Source of the DNA: Sphagnum magellanicum
Taxonomy: Eukaryota > Streptophyta > Sphagnopsida > Sphagnales > Sphagnaceae
Direction of reading: 5' to 3'
Assembly: GCA_021904315.1 (NCBI GenBank)
Contig: CM038916.1
Span: forward strand, 5,297,065 to 5,361,064
DNA: 64,000 nt
Shown: positions 37,921 to 51,261 of the stretch, in pieces
Numbering within the stretch: the first letter of the stretch is position 1
How the letters are laid out: each line of letters starts with the position of its first letter
The notes under the pieces: generated by a model
The model's input: the letters and a program-made list of their open reading frames with translations, nothing else
The model's database searches: none
Told to the model about the DNA's origin: nothing
Translations under genes and position numbers: made by a program

Positions 37921-40549
37921 AAACTTAGTCCATGGACCAAAATACTGTGAACCAAAAAGTTTTAATGAACAAGGTTGCCACTAATTTATTTCATTAAGTA
38001 AATGTAAGACTACAAATATGTAGCTCAAATGTCAAATATAAAAGAGAGCATTTTGAGATCAGATAAATAACACTAAAAAAACCAAGGAAAAACAAGAGGG
38101 ATGATTATGTACTTGGCCCAAATGAACAATTGTGTTTACAAGAAGATATGCATTTTCCTTTTTTGTTGAGGGTTCAACCAAGTGCACATCATTCAAACAA
38201 CTTTGCATTTTGTGATCAATAATTCCTCCTATACATGGACAACAACACATAAACAAATTTAATTTACTGGGACCCAAAAGGTTATGGCCCATAAAATTTT
38301 GCAAGTCTACAACAAATAAAAATAGATTATTTGATCCCCCAAAACAACTCAAGAAAGAGATAAATACAAATATTAAAAAAGATTATATGAGTAAATGTGT
38401 TATCTTAAGCAATACAAAGTGCCAATAAAACTCCAATTCATTTCCCAACAATAGGAACAAACAACTTGATATCTACTACATGTGATTCCAAGAAAGAAAC
38501 TCTAACCTTATCCCTAGACTTTCTTAAGCAAAATCTCAACTTCCCACATGAGAGAAAAGGTCAACATATATAAAGGTAAACAAACATTAGTGGCTGTGAC
38601 ACATAAGATCCATTACCATTCCCACATGAGAAATGACCAAGTTTCAATTCATGACTAATGAAAGGAACTCATGCATTAGTAAAACCACTATCTATGGATC
38701 AACTTGAAACTTCAATAACAAACAATAATAACCATGAAAGTTCTTCCAAAATATATGTTCTCCCTTCTCACTTATAGCAATAATCACCAAAGTCAAAAAA
38801 TGAAAATGATCAAATTATTGCATTGAAACATTTATTGAAAGAATATCTTGTTGAATGTGCTATGTATAGTGATAGTTGTTTTATTAATAAGCACGAACAT
38901 ACACATCTAATCCACATATGTAAAATCAGGCACCAACATTGGATGTATTTGCATCCTCCTAATCTTACCTTGAATTTTGCACCTTCCTTTGGAGGTAATT
39001 TCTTGTTCTTAAGTGTTTTGCTTGACTCTTGACCAAGGCTTCATATAAAAATCTCAAACATGATATGAATGATGTGACCAAGCAAACTCATCACTTGCTA
39101 AAGCATGACAAATAATAACAAAACTGTAGGTTGATTACAATGTAGTCCTTGTTCCAAAACATGAATAATCAACACTTCTACAAGTCACGTTAAAGGAACA
39201 TTAGAAGCATAGTGCTTGTATTTTCTTAGTTTGAGACTGGAAAAATACATAGTTGCCACTACTTGCCATAAGGTAGAAAGTCTCCAAAAACAAAGATGGC
39301 TCTAAAATCCAAGATGGCTACACCAATATTAATATGTTCGAGTAGAGCCACAATTCCCTCAAGAGCATGTAAGCTTCAAAAGTTGCATCTATTCAAATGC
39401 CATGATCATGCAATTTATAAAATAATTATTAAACCAGAATATATTTGTTTTTGGATATTATAGGTTCCATGACCTTCCAAACGCACTCAAAACAATGTCG
39501 TTTTTGCCGCATAGTTTCAATGTTGTGCATCTAGACTCACATGCCCAAAACATAATGCCAAACAAAACAAATATGAAGACAAAAAAAATAGACACATTAA
39601 AGAACATGTTACTGAATAAACACATTGAAGAGAATGCTACCAAACAGACACATTGAGGACTAAAAGGAGTACTTTGAAATTAAATTGAGGGTTACATGCA
39701 ATGAAAGGAAAATGAAAACACATGCACTTAATGAAAACAACAACAATTGAAACAAAAAAATCTTATAGTACTTTATTGTTGGTTTAGTCCACCATGCAAC
39801 GAACTACAAGATAAATGTTACTCCTTATAGGTGGTGCTCCAAGTTACACCTTAATCATCAAAACATGTGTTTTTTTCTTGCAATTTTAGATAAACCCCTT
39901 CCTTGGGTACACCTAGTTGCTTTCAATCCATAGAGAAGGGCCATGAAATAAGTTAATTCTCAAAGACAACAAGGTATTCAAGAAAATCTCCAAATAATTA
40001 TGCACAAAAAAAATCCAAATGTAAGTGAAAATGAGAAGAAAGCAAGACTTTGGCCACTGTGGAAACTAAAAGATGGTTTCACAACATTGAAGTAACCAAT
40101 GATTAGTTCGAACTATCACACTATGAACTTGCAAGCGACCTTTGAAACACTATGCTTTATGCAAGCAAAACTCAGGGGTGTATGCTAATTTGCTTATGTA
40201 CAATTGAAAGTTAGAAGCAATTCTACACTTTAATTATTGTGATCTTCCTCCACAAAAATTAGAAACAACTAACCCTTAACATGATTTGGAAGGTTTAGAT
40301 CATGCTAATGGATTAAATCATACATATGAAATATTTTCTTTCGCTAAATTTTTTCTTTGTATAGTAATGAACATAATGGTAGTTCTTTCTAGTAGGATGA
40401 GTTCAATTGTTTTGAACATCAATAAATACAAAGAGAGAACTACCACTATGTTCACAATTACAAATAGAGAAATAATTCATGTGGCGCGTTCAAGAATTTC
40501 ATGAATCATGCTAGGCCACAACAATCACCTTCAAGGTTATTTGACAATG
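37921..40549. other. AT-rich intergenic, no gene recognised
   Basis: About 2.6 kb with no open frame that carries a recognisable domain and no clear tandem structure. Confidence 0.5.
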
Positions 40550-41310
40550 TCACCTTGTCAATGATGGACAACTACCCCATGTTCCCAATAGCACTTGCCC
40601 AAAGTAACTTGCCCAAAGTTGACATTTTGACAATGCGACTTTGGGAAAGAGATATGGGATAAAGTGTGGTGCTATTGGAAGAACACATGGAAATGTGGGG
40701 AACATGTGAGGAATCATTGAGATTATGTGGGATCCAACAAGATGGAAGCCCTTCACCCCTACTAGGTGCATGTTGACCCATTTTATCATCTACATAAAAA
40801 AATCTAGTTTTACAATTATTTTTCACCATTTTTGACTTGGGTTAATACCTTTTCCTTCAAGCATGGGTACCTATTTTGTAATTGTATGAATTAGTTGTAG
40901 GAATTACATCCAAAGTGATTTTTCTTTTAGGGTGATTATCCCATTACCAAAACTATCATTCATGTAATAGACACTCTCAAAATAAAGGTTGTGTAAGCTT
41001 TCCTTTTAGTCTAGCTGTATAGGTTAGGCTACAAGGATAAAAGATGTTCCCATAGGTTCCCTAGCTATTGGGAACACCTTGAGAATAACATAATTGGAAA
41101 CCATTAGAAACCTAGTGGGAATAAATTGGGAAAATGTGGGAACACCAAAATTCAAAAAGTCCTCCCCCCTCCCCGCCCCCCTCCCCCAAAGAAAAAACCT
41201 TGACTTTTTCCTTCTATGTTTTTATCCTTTTATATTTCTATGTGCTTGTCTTGCACAAATTTTTTAATTTTAAAAACTATTTGTCACCATTTTATGCTTA
41301 GGGTAATACT
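40550..41310 (-). repeat. GTTCCCA-type dispersed repeat, minus orientation, two adjacent partial copies
   Basis: Read on the minus strand, about 40800-40875 gives CAAAATAGGTACCCATGC, then GGTATTA(A/G)CC and AAAATGGTGA, matching about 54404-54470. A second partial copy at about 41230-41310 repeats the AAAATGGTGACAAA word. Multiple TGTTCCCA/TGGGAACA words fill 40570-40720 and 41045-41150. Same family as 43770-44290 and 54030-55075. Confidence 0.6.
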
Positions 41311-43644
41311 CACAACAAAGTGCACAATACATGTTTATTAGTTTATTGTGGGACCCCAAGCAATAGAAGTGGAAATCCAAAGGTCAAATAATTTGAATTA
41401 AGGAAGACATAATGTTAATTACTAAATACCCCTTAACAAGCTTTGTTTGAATGTCAATGTGTCAGGGAAGGCTGTTGTTAATTAGTTTTTCACCATTCCT
41501 AATCCTCAAATTGATGGTACAAATATAGTACAAATTAGTTAGGTCTAAATTTGAACCCAATGTTCACAAGCCATTTTCACCAAAGGCAAAAATCAGCCCA
41601 ACAAATTTTGCAAACAACCCATCAACTAAAAGGGAAAGATTTTTTTAAAAAAATGTAGTTTTTAAAACCATTCTTGAGTCAATAACCCTAAACCTTAATA
41701 TAAGTCTTTAAATATGATTAGTTCTTGGGTCTAGCTTGTTAATTTCCTTACATTAAAAAAAAAAAGTTCATTCTTGTAAGCTCTTGTTATGCAAAATGAT
41801 TTGATTCATAAACAAATTTATATACTCATTATATCATCAAACTTGGGCTTCTCACTACTAACAACAATGAATTTGCAATAAAATTGATTTTGTGAAACTG
41901 AATTCAGATTCATTCCTATGTTAAATTGAATTCAAATACATTGAATGAAATTCAAATTCTAACGAAGCGAAATGAGATGCAAATTGGTGCACAAGGTATT
42001 AAAAATACAGTGTTCACTTCTATCATCCATGGCTATGGTGTTGAAAACCAAAAAACTCAAACCCAAAACCTATCCATTCCATTCAAACCAAAATTCCCAA
42101 ATCAAAATCTATTTCCATAAGAGGAGGAAAAAAAAACCTAAACTATCCTTAAACCCTAAACCCTAAACCAACCCTCATGATGCCATTCTCAATGCCTCAC
42201 TAAAATTAGGGTATACTATATGTAGTCCAAACTTTCAAGAAAGGTAGTTGCACTTGCAGTTTCCTTTAGTGTAGAAAACTAGTTTTTATTGAATACCCAA
42301 CTTGGTTACATTCCTTTCAACACTGATGTTTATCTAATTTAGTCCAAAGCTCTCACCTTAGGTAGTTCCACATGCAGCTTCTTCTTTGCTCTACTTTTGT
42401 AAACTATTCCTAAAATTGGCTGCCACTATTTTTGTCCTGGACAAAGCCCTTTCCTAAGAACACCTACCTCCCTTTGTCTTTTCCTCTTTGTTTTCTTGTC
42501 TTTTTTTCAGCACCTCAGACTTGGGTCCTCCCTCTCTCTCTCTCTCTTTGTTCCTTTTTCCCTCCCCTCTTCCTTTTGTTGGGTGCTTTGTTTATTGGCC
42601 TTGCCTACCAACAAGGCAAGGATATTGTGTTCAGATTCATTATAGAGAGTATAGTAGCTTAAGGGATTTTGGCTCCTAGGTAATAATAGGTCTACTTTTT
42701 TATATGAGGATTTTTGAAAGATGATATTTTGGCTTGTGTTCGAAACTTGAGATTAGTTATAATAGAGTTATAATAATATCTTGAAGGATTTTGGTTTCTT
42801 TTAGAGGATTTTTTTTTTGATGATTCTATTTTTGCATGGTGAAATATTTGAGTTTTGTGTAATTCTTCTTTTTGCCTTAAGACACTTACTTTTTTAATGT
42901 AAATGGCAAAGGCCACATTGTGACACACCCGTTGTTTAATGAAGTTTGAGAGGGTTATTTCATCATCTTCTAAGCCTATACAAGCCTTTAAAGAGTCGGA
43001 TGTTTTAATGAAGAGCATGGTTGACATTATATTTTGTCAATCCACCCCTTTCAAAGTGGAAGATATTCTCATATACCCGACAAGGAGACTTAAGTTGCGA
43101 CAAAATAACTTGCACACTATTTTGGATGTTGAAGATACTAGTAGAGAGAGAGAGAGGCCTACATTGTGGATGTGGGTGGCCCCCATTTTCAGTGCACATG
43201 GATACGTTCTAATCCCCTCAGGAGGAGGGAAAACCTTGCCTTGTACATGAGACACAAATTTTTTTGCATACAAACAAAATCTTCAAGATTGAGAATTTCT
43301 TGGAGAAACTTTTAGAAAAGGAAAAGTCTCCTCTAGATTAATTTGATTATTGCCATTCCGTTTGAAGAAAAATTAGGTGTTTTTGCCATTAGTGAGAAGG
43401 ATTAAACATTAAATGATTAAACATTGAAACTTTGTAATGAATACAATATTTGGGGACCATACTACTTACAAATTAGTGATTAATGCTTTAGGCTGTTGGG
43501 TTATTGCGGAGGTGTGTTAGTAGTACATACATTTGCCACTTACAAACCATTTCATGTTTTTTAAAGACACTTTTAAGGAAAATTAGTTCGTTTGTTTACT
43601 CTTTATATGTTATTGGTGTTGGTGTTTTGTGAGGTTTAGGGTTT
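41311..43644. other. Intergenic, no gene recognised
   Basis: AT-rich with short simple repeats. A plant-telomere-like stretch TAAACCCTAAACCCTAAACC lies at about 42150-42169. A plus-strand frame at 42432-42662 is a hydrophobic T/C-rich artefact. Confidence 0.45.
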
Positions 43645-43690
43645 TTGGGGTGGGAGGGCGGGAGGGAGGGAGGGGGGGGGGGGGAGAGAG
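43645..43690 (+). repeat. G-rich tract, potential G-quadruplex
   Basis: GGGG-T-GGGAGGGCGGGAGGGA continues into a run of about 14 G and then a short GA repeat. Five or more G triplets are separated by single bases, which is the classic quadruplex pattern. It follows a TTTAGGGTTTTTGGGG stretch. Confidence 0.8.
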
Positions 43691-43769
43691 TGTATAAAAG
43701 ATTTGATTTCACTCTCAATTTCTAGGCTCATGAGGTTTTTTAACACTTACTACATTAGCCTAGTAGCTT

Positions 43770-44290
43770 AGAGTCAGTTTCCACATTGACAAAACAAATA
43801 TTTATTTATTTTTTAAAAATGAATTCATTTTTTAAAATTTGATTTTTTGAATTTTTTTTTTTCCCCATCATCTACTATAATGTTGTGATATGAGTAGTGA
43901 AATTATTTAGAGTTTAGCCTATGATAATTATGATGATTTTCAACATGTCAACTTCATATTCTCATAAAATTTCATTTCACTATTTTGAGGATTATTTAAT
44001 GATGAAATTCATCTTACGATAAGGTATGTCATGAATAGTTTTGGAAATAAAAGTTTCATGCAATCAATGAGAAGGCTGAGCATGCACTCACGAGGGGTTC
44101 AATTTTTCCCCTTTTGAAGGGGGAGGGGCGGGTAGACGGAGGAAGGGATCTTTCCCCTTTTTCTCAATGTGTTCCCATCATGTTCTCATAAGGTTATTAT
44201 TAAGTTCCCAAAGAATTCCTCAAATTCCCAAGTTGTTCCCCAAAATGTTCCCAATTACACCTTTGTTTGATCTCTTATGGTTTGCCCAAA
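43770..44290 (+). repeat. GTTCCCA-type dispersed repeat, plus orientation
   Basis: The first part (about 43770-44030) begins GTCAGTTTCCACATTGACAA and includes TTTTCAACATGTCAACTT, aligning with 54805-55075. The second part (about 44035-44290) begins GTTTTGGAAATA, has GAGAAGGCT(G/C)A(G/A)(C/T)ATGCACT, a G-rich block, and runs of GTTCCCA words, aligning with about 54463-54650. The order of the two parts is reversed relative to the 54-55 kb copy. Confidence 0.7.
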
Positions 44291-45543
44291 GTTCAACTCC
44301 CATGTATATAAACTGAAAAGGTGGGGGATCCCAAAAAAAAGGAAATAAAAAAAAAAAAGAAAGAAAAGTGTGAGGACACCCATGAACTAATTAATATGAA
44401 TTAACATAAAATGTTTTAATGTTTGTGTTGATTTTTTTTGTTTTGTTTTTGGAATCTATCTAGTACCTAAGGGCTCCAAATAGGTACCTACTATGAACAA
44501 TATAGGCTATGATAAAGTCTCGAAGATGGGTAATTTTATTTTTTTTCAAAAAGAAGTTTATCTTATTTTATTTTATTTCTTTTCTAATTTTTTGTGGGTG
44601 TGGGGCCTAGGGTATGTTTGTTGTTGCCTCTAAATATTTTTCAAATATTTTTTTCTCTTTTTATTAAATTTTTTATTTTGGTGATTGTATAACTTGTAAC
44701 TTGTTGTTTAGTTGACAAAATTTTGTTATGTTTGGTTGATTTTTGTTTTGTTTTGTTTTGGGAGTGTGTCAAAATAGGAACATATTTAACAAAATATATT
44801 CTACAATCTCTTTTGTGTGTGTGTGTGTGTGTGTGTGTGGGAGTGGTGTTTTGGATTGTGAAGAAAGAAGGAATTTTTTGGGTTTGGAGGAGGAGATGGG
44901 TTGAGGGGTTTTTTTTGTTTCTTCCCTTCTTCCTCTTTCCCTCTCCCTCTTGTCTCCTTTCAATGAACTCCTTTCTTCCTTTCCTTAAGTGATGAAGAAG
45001 AAGAGTTGGAATTCTGTTTTTGTTTTTTGTTTTTTTTTTAAAAGCTGAAGAAGAGCCCATTTTTGTAAGCTCCCAGATTTGCACTCTTGACACTTCATGA
45101 GGAGTCGTTAAACAGACAGAATGGGTTTTTCCCCTCATTGAAAAGTGAAGAAAAGTTCCAAATTTTGGCTGAAGAGAAACTCCAGTTTGAGCTCAAATCT
45201 GTAAGCTCCCCAGATTTGCACTCATGTTGTTGCTTGCCAAAGAGTGAAGACATGAGAGTGAGAGAGAGAGGGAGGGGAAAAAAAGAAACTAGTTGTAACT
45301 CAATGGGCGAGGTAGAGACTAGAGACACGTATCACAGGGGACAAGAATCAGCAGGGCTTTGATTAGGGTTTTTTGGAAGAAAAGATTTTGAGAGAGTTTT
45401 GAGGATTGGCGTGGTGAGACAGATTTCTGATGGGTTGGGGATTTTGAGGGAGCTGGGTTGTTGTTGTTGATGGTGATGATGAGGATTTGAGGATTGGGGC
45501 GGGGCGTGAGACAAAGGGAGGGTTTGGGTGGGAGCAAAAAAGG
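44291..45543. promoter_or_regulatory. Upstream region of the ABCC gene
   Basis: This must hold the ABCC promoter and 5' UTR. Visible features are a (GT)n microsatellite at 44814-44838, CT-rich tracts (44920-44980), and a short diverged direct repeat in which GTAAGCTCC(C)CAGATTTGC occurs at about 45065 and 45201. Long minus-strand frames here are artefacts of the purine/pyrimidine bias. No TATA box can be assigned. Confidence 0.45.
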
Positions 45544-48500
45544 ATGGGTGTAATGGATGTGTTTTGTAGGCCAGTGGTAGGGGGAGTATGGGAAACCAAG
45601 CTGGCCAGTGGATTTGGAGCTTTTACACCATGTCTGGTGGACGCTGTGATCATCACAGTCTCCAACCTTGCTCTTCTCTCTTTGGTGGTGTATCGGATTC
45701 GAGCTCTTTTGTACTCTTCTTCTTCTGGCAACAGGATTAAAGTCAGCCGACGCTGGGGTCATTACTTTGCAATTCTGTTGGCATTTGTGCTTGCAGTGGA
45801 GCCCATTGTGCAAATCACCCTCAGCTTGTCTGTGGTCAATCTCGATGGAGAGACCACTTTGCCTCCTTTTGAGGTCAGATATTTTTTCCCCTTCATTTTT
45901 TTCCTCATTGTCATAGATGTCATGGCTGAGATGCTGCTGCTGCTGATGGTGATGATGTGATGAGTGTCAGCAACAATTGTATGTGTGCATTTCTGTGAAC
46001 TGCTTGCATCACCCTTTCTCCTGAGAGATTGAATTGTTATGCTCATCATTAGAGGATTTTTGTATTGCTCTGTCAGGATCATGCATTGGATCACCACTTG
46101 TAATCAAGGGTTTTGGTCATCTTGCAGATCATGAGCCAAGCCCTCACCAGTGTCACATGGTTTGCAATGACAGCCATGCTTTTAGTGGAAATCAAAACCT
46201 ATACAAAGGACTTGATCTGGTATGTGCGCTTTGCTCTCATGTATGGATTGGTGGGACAGAGCACCATGTTCAGCTTTGTCATCGGTCTGAGAGATTATTA
46301 TGATCCCATTGTGCTGTACATGGTGATCAGTTACTACACCTGCCAAGCTCTGCTCAGTGTTTTCTACCTTTTCTACTTCCCAGCTCTGGAGCAGACAGAC
46401 TACACACCTGTTACAATTGAGGATGTTACATTGGAATCTGTGGAATATGAGCCTCTTCCTGGAGGTGGCAACATCTGCCCTGAGCTTCGGGTGAATATCA
46501 TTTCATGGCTCTTGTTCAATTGGATAAACCCCCTGATGCAACTCGGTTACAGAAGACCCATTGGAGACAAGGATGTTTGGCAGCTCGACCATTGGGATAA
46601 GACAGAACAACTGTATTCAACATTCCAAAGGTATTGGGAGGAGGAACGGGGGCGACCAAATCCATGGCTCTTGAGATCTCTGAATAGTTCACTGGGTGCA
46701 CGATTTTGGCTTGGTGGTTTGTTCAAGATTGGGAATGATCTTTCACAGTTTGTTGGACCTGTATTCTTGACACTGCTCTTACAGTCGATGCAGGATCGTG
46801 AGCCAGTTCAGAAGGGCTACCTGTATGCTGCTGCTATCTTTGTTGGGATTCTATTCGGGGTCATCTGTGAAGGTCAATACTTCCAGAATGTGATGAGGGT
46901 TGGATTCCGAATCCGCTCCACACTGGTGGCAGCAGTTTTCAGGAAGTCGTTGCGTCTAACCCCTGGTGGCCGTCGTGGGTTCACAACTGGGAAAATCACC
47001 AACCTCATGACCACGGATGTTGAAGCCTTGCAACAGATCTGCCAGCAGCTCCATGGGCTTTGGTCTGCACCTCTCAGAATTGTGATTGCAATTGTCCTGC
47101 TATATCAGCAGCTTGGTATGGCCTCGCTCATTGGCTCATCAGTTCTTATTCTCATGTTCCCAGCCCAGACATGGATCATAAGTAACATGCGATTTCTCTC
47201 AAAGGAAGGACTGCAACGAACTGATAGGCGAATTGGTCTCATGAGCGAAGTCCTCTCCTCAATGGATATTGTGAAATGCTATGCTTGGGAGAGTAGCTTC
47301 AAGGAGAAGGTGTTGGGAATTCGGAGGGATGAACTTCAGTGGTTCCGTAAGGCCCAGCTTCTTGCTGCTATTAACAGCTTTCTCCTCAACAGCATTCCAG
47401 TCTTGGTGACAGTTTTAGCCTTTGGGATCTACACTCTGTTGGGTGGTGATCTGACACCCGCAAAGGCTTTCACATCACTAGCTCTCTTTGCTGTTCTGCG
47501 CTTCCCACTCTTCATGTTCCCAACACTGATCACAGCAGCTGTGAATGCTAATGTTTCACTGAAGAGGATCCAAGAGTTGCTTTTGGCAGATGAACGTGTT
47601 CTTCAAATGAACCCTCCTATGGATCCAGGTTTACCTGCCATCTCCATCAAAGATGGGGTGTTTTCTTGGGATGGAGATGCTGAGCACCCAACTCTGAAAA
47701 ACATCAACTTGGAGGTTAGTGTTCGGAGTCTAGTTGCAATAGTTGGGTCCACAGGAGAAGGAAAAACCTCTCTCATCTCAGCAGCCCTTGGGGAGTTGCC
47801 GTCAGTGACCCAATCACAGCCTGTTATCCAGGGTACAGTTGCATATGTTCCACAAGTTTCATGGATTTTCAATGCAAGCATTAGGGAGAACATCCTCTTT
47901 GGGGCTCCCTATGATGCTGAGCGTTACAAACGGGCAATCTGTGTGAGCTCTCTGGATCGTGACCTTACTTTGCTGCCAGGGGGTGACATGACAGAGATAG
48001 GGGAGCGAGGGGTGAATATCTCTGGTGGTCAGAAGCAGCGGGTGTCAATCGCACGCGCCATTTATGCTGATGCAGATGTCTACATCTTTGATGACCCTTT
48101 GAGTGCCCTTGATGCGCATGTGGCACGCCAGGTGTTTGACAACTGTATTCGTGAGGAGTTGAAACACAAGACACGTGTGCTTGTCACAAATCAGCTGCAT
48201 TTCCTGTCTCATGTTGATAGGGTTATTCTGGTTCAGGAAGGAGAGATCAAGGAACAGGGCACGTACGAGCAGTTGATGACAGATGGGCCTCTTTTCAAGC
48301 AGCTCATGGAGAATGCAGGGAGCATGGAGGATGCAGTTGATGATGATGATGATAACAAGCACACAGAAGAAAGCAAACACACTGATGGAGCTATTAGTCC
48401 TTTGAAGCCTCCGAAAGCACCATCTTTGAAGCGGCGATCCAGCAGCTTGCAAAAGGAAAAGGAGAAGAAGGCCAAAGCTGCTCTCATCAAGCAAGAAGAG

Positions 48501-50702
48501 CGGGAAACAGGAATAGTCAGCTACAAGGTTCTGGAAAGATACCAAGCAGCGTTGGGAGGATATGGGGTTGTGGGTGTGCTGTTTTTGTGCTACATTTTAG
48601 CGGAAGTTGTCCGACTCTCGACTAGTGGTTGGCTTAGTATTTGGACTGATAAGACCAAACCTAAAACACACAACCCCTTGTACTACAATGGGATTTATGC
48701 AGGGCTCTCCTTTGGTCAGGTCTGTGTAACTCTAGCAAACTCATTTTGGCTAGTGCTTTCAAGTCTGGCAGCAGCACAGCGTCTTCATGATGGAATGCTG
48801 GGAGCAATGTTGAGGGCCCCGATGTCATTTTTCCATTCCAATCCGTTGGGGAGGATTATCAACCGATTCGCCAAGGACATAGGTGACATAGACCGGAATG
48901 TTGCACTGTACACAAATATGTTTCTGACATCAATTTTCCAGCTTCTTTCCACCTTTGCTTTGATAGGCTTTGTGAATACAATCTCATTGTGGGCGATTCT
49001 CCCTTTGTTCTTGGCATTCTATGCTGCCTACTTGTACTTCCAGAGCACAGCAAGGGAGGTGAAGCGGTTGGATTCCATCAGTCGTTCCCCTGTCTATGCT
49101 CAATTTGGAGAGGCCTTGAATGGGCTGGCCACCATACGGGCTTACAAAGCATATGACCGAATGGCATCTGTCAATGGGAACACAATGGACACAAATGTTC
49201 GGTTCACACTTGTGAATATGAGCTCCAACCGCTGGCTAGCAATCCGCCTCGAGTTTCTGGGCGGCCTTATGATTTGGCTCACAGGAACACTAGCAGTCTT
49301 TGGGAATTCTCGTGCCAACAACCAGGAAGCATTTGCACCTCAGATGGGTCTTCTACTGTCATATGCCCTCAATATCACATCACTGATGACAACCACGCTC
49401 CGCCTCGCAAGCATGGCAGAGAACAGCTTCAATGCGGTTGAGAGGGTTGGGAACTACACTGATTTGGAGCCAGAGGCACCTCTAGTTATTGAGGATCACC
49501 GCCCACCCCCAGGCTGGCCATCTGACGGTCAGATTGTCTTCAAGGATGTAACGATGCGGTACCGCCCAGAACTCCCTCCTGTACTCCATGGCCTTAGTGT
49601 TGAAATCCGGCCAATGGAAAAAGTTGGGGTTGTGGGCCGCACGGGAGCTGGAAAATCAAGCATGTTCAATACCCTCTTCCGCATTGTGGAGCCTTCCAGT
49701 GGTCAGATTACCATTGATGGAGTTGATATCCAGTCGTTGGGTTTGGCAGATGTCCGAAAAAGCCTTGGTATCATACCACAAACTCCAGTACTGTTTTCAG
49801 GTTCCATTCGGTTTAACTTGGATCCTTTCAATGAACACAATGATGCAGATCTGTGGGAGTCTTTGGACCGGTCACATTTGAAGGATGTGCTGCAACGAAA
49901 CTCTCTTGGGCTCGATGCTGAGGTAGTTGAGGGAGGTGAAAACTTTAGTGTTGGACAAAGACAGTTACTAAGTTTGGCACGTGCTCTACTACGAAGGTCC
50001 AAGATTTTGGTTCTTGATGAGGCAACAGCAGCAGTTGATGTTGGAACAGATGCTTTGATCCAGAAGACCATACGTGAGGAGTTCAAGACTTGCACAATGC
50101 TCATAATTGCTCACCGGATCAACACCATTATTGATAGCGACCGCATCCTAGTTTTGGATGCAGGGCGGATGATTGAATTTGACACACCCCGGAATTTGTT
50201 AGCCAAGGAGGATGGCATGTTTTCAAGCATGGTGCAAAGTACTGGTGCTGCTAATGCTAAATACTTGCGAAGTATAGTGATTGGGGAGGTAGATATGAAG
50301 GGTGACATTGAACAAGAAGCTGAGAAGGAGAGGAAGCGGTGGGCTGCATCAGCTCAATGGGCTAATGCTGCACAGTGGGCACTGGCAATGAGCCTTGCAT
50401 CATCTCAACAAGACCTAACCCAGATCTGTGAAGGAGATGAAAGTTTCACAATTTTGGAGAAAACTAGAGATGCTGCAGAGCTACTACACCAGGTTCTCAT
50501 TGGGCAACATGATGCAAGTATAACAGAGGCACTACTCCAACGAGAGGTCAGTGAGGACCGATGGTGGATGGCATTGTTCCGTGTCGTGGAAGGATTGGGT
50601 GCAGTGGGCAGGCAAGTGCGGAATCATCTGACTCGTGAGACTGAGCCTGCTGCACCTTTGGATTGGAGTGAAATGAGCTTGACAGGTTTCCATTCACGTT
50701 AA
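45544..50702 (+). CDS. ABCC: ABC transporter C family (MRP type, ABCC1/2 group), two exons, 1634 aa
   Basis: Vacuolar-type multidrug-resistance-associated pump for glutathione conjugates and related anions. Exon 1 is 45544-45873 (110 aa) and exon 2 is 46128-50702 (1524 aa plus stop), joined in phase 0 by a 254-base GT/AG intron. The order is TMD0 helices, TMD1, NBD1, acidic linker, TMD2, NBD2 and a plant ABCC1/2-type C-terminal extension (W-A-A-S-A-Q-W-A region, about residue 1511). NBD1 has Walker [10 protein letters not shown] (650-658), signature ISGGQKQR (741) and Walker B VYIFDD (761). NBD2 has Walker [10 protein letters not shown] (1280), signature FSVGQRQ (1383) and Walker B ILVLDE (1403). 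The full-length match to Arabidopsis ABCC1/2 (about 1620 aa) is close to collinear, with residue spacing kept across the exon junction. Start is the first in-frame ATG ([11 protein letters not shown]), matching the family N-terminus. The single intron is odd: angiosperm homologues have many. Confidence 0.96.
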
Positions 50703-51261
50703 GCACTGCTATTCCATTCCATGGACCTTCATGTTTTTCACCTAAATCAAGAGATTTTTTTCCTTTTTTTCCATACCTGTATTCAATCAGATTCAACAGT
50801 TCACGTTGAATTGGTTTCTTGTTTTTTGGTTTTGGCCGAGGTAGGAAGCGGTCCTTGGAGAAAAAACTCAGTTTTTAGCTTATGATATTTTCATTTTGCA
50901 ATCAAACTCCTTGTGGGAAGACAGTGATAGTCTCTCCTAGTCTACTGGTTTGTCCAAATTATCTGTCATGGGCTCTGCAATGTTTGCCTGAGTCAATGAG
51001 AGCACTGTAAGCTTGTTTTGATTTGAAACTCCAATTTGATTATGCTCCTGAATGATTCAGTGCTGGGTCTTGTGTTTGTCTTCTTATTTACCTTCTCAAA
51101 GAACTTTGCATTTTTTTTTGTGTGATGTTCAAAATTGAGAATCTTTGTGACATCTATGCTGAAGATTGGAGTGATCTGCTTGAGATATTAGAGTTATCCA
51201 TAAAGTCACCCTCTGTTTCACGCCCTATCTCCTCTGCTTTCACCCACAATCCCCTCTTTCA
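50703..51261. other. ABCC 3' flank
   Basis: T-rich sequence directly after the TAA, probably the 3' UTR and terminator region. No AATAAA was assigned with confidence. No gene seen. Confidence 0.5.

Noticed and set aside
44641-45813. Long minus-strand frames upstream of and overlapping ABCC exon 1
   Set aside because: They come from purine/pyrimidine bias in the leader and from the strand opposite the ABCC coding exon; the peptides are low-complexity and have no recognised domain.
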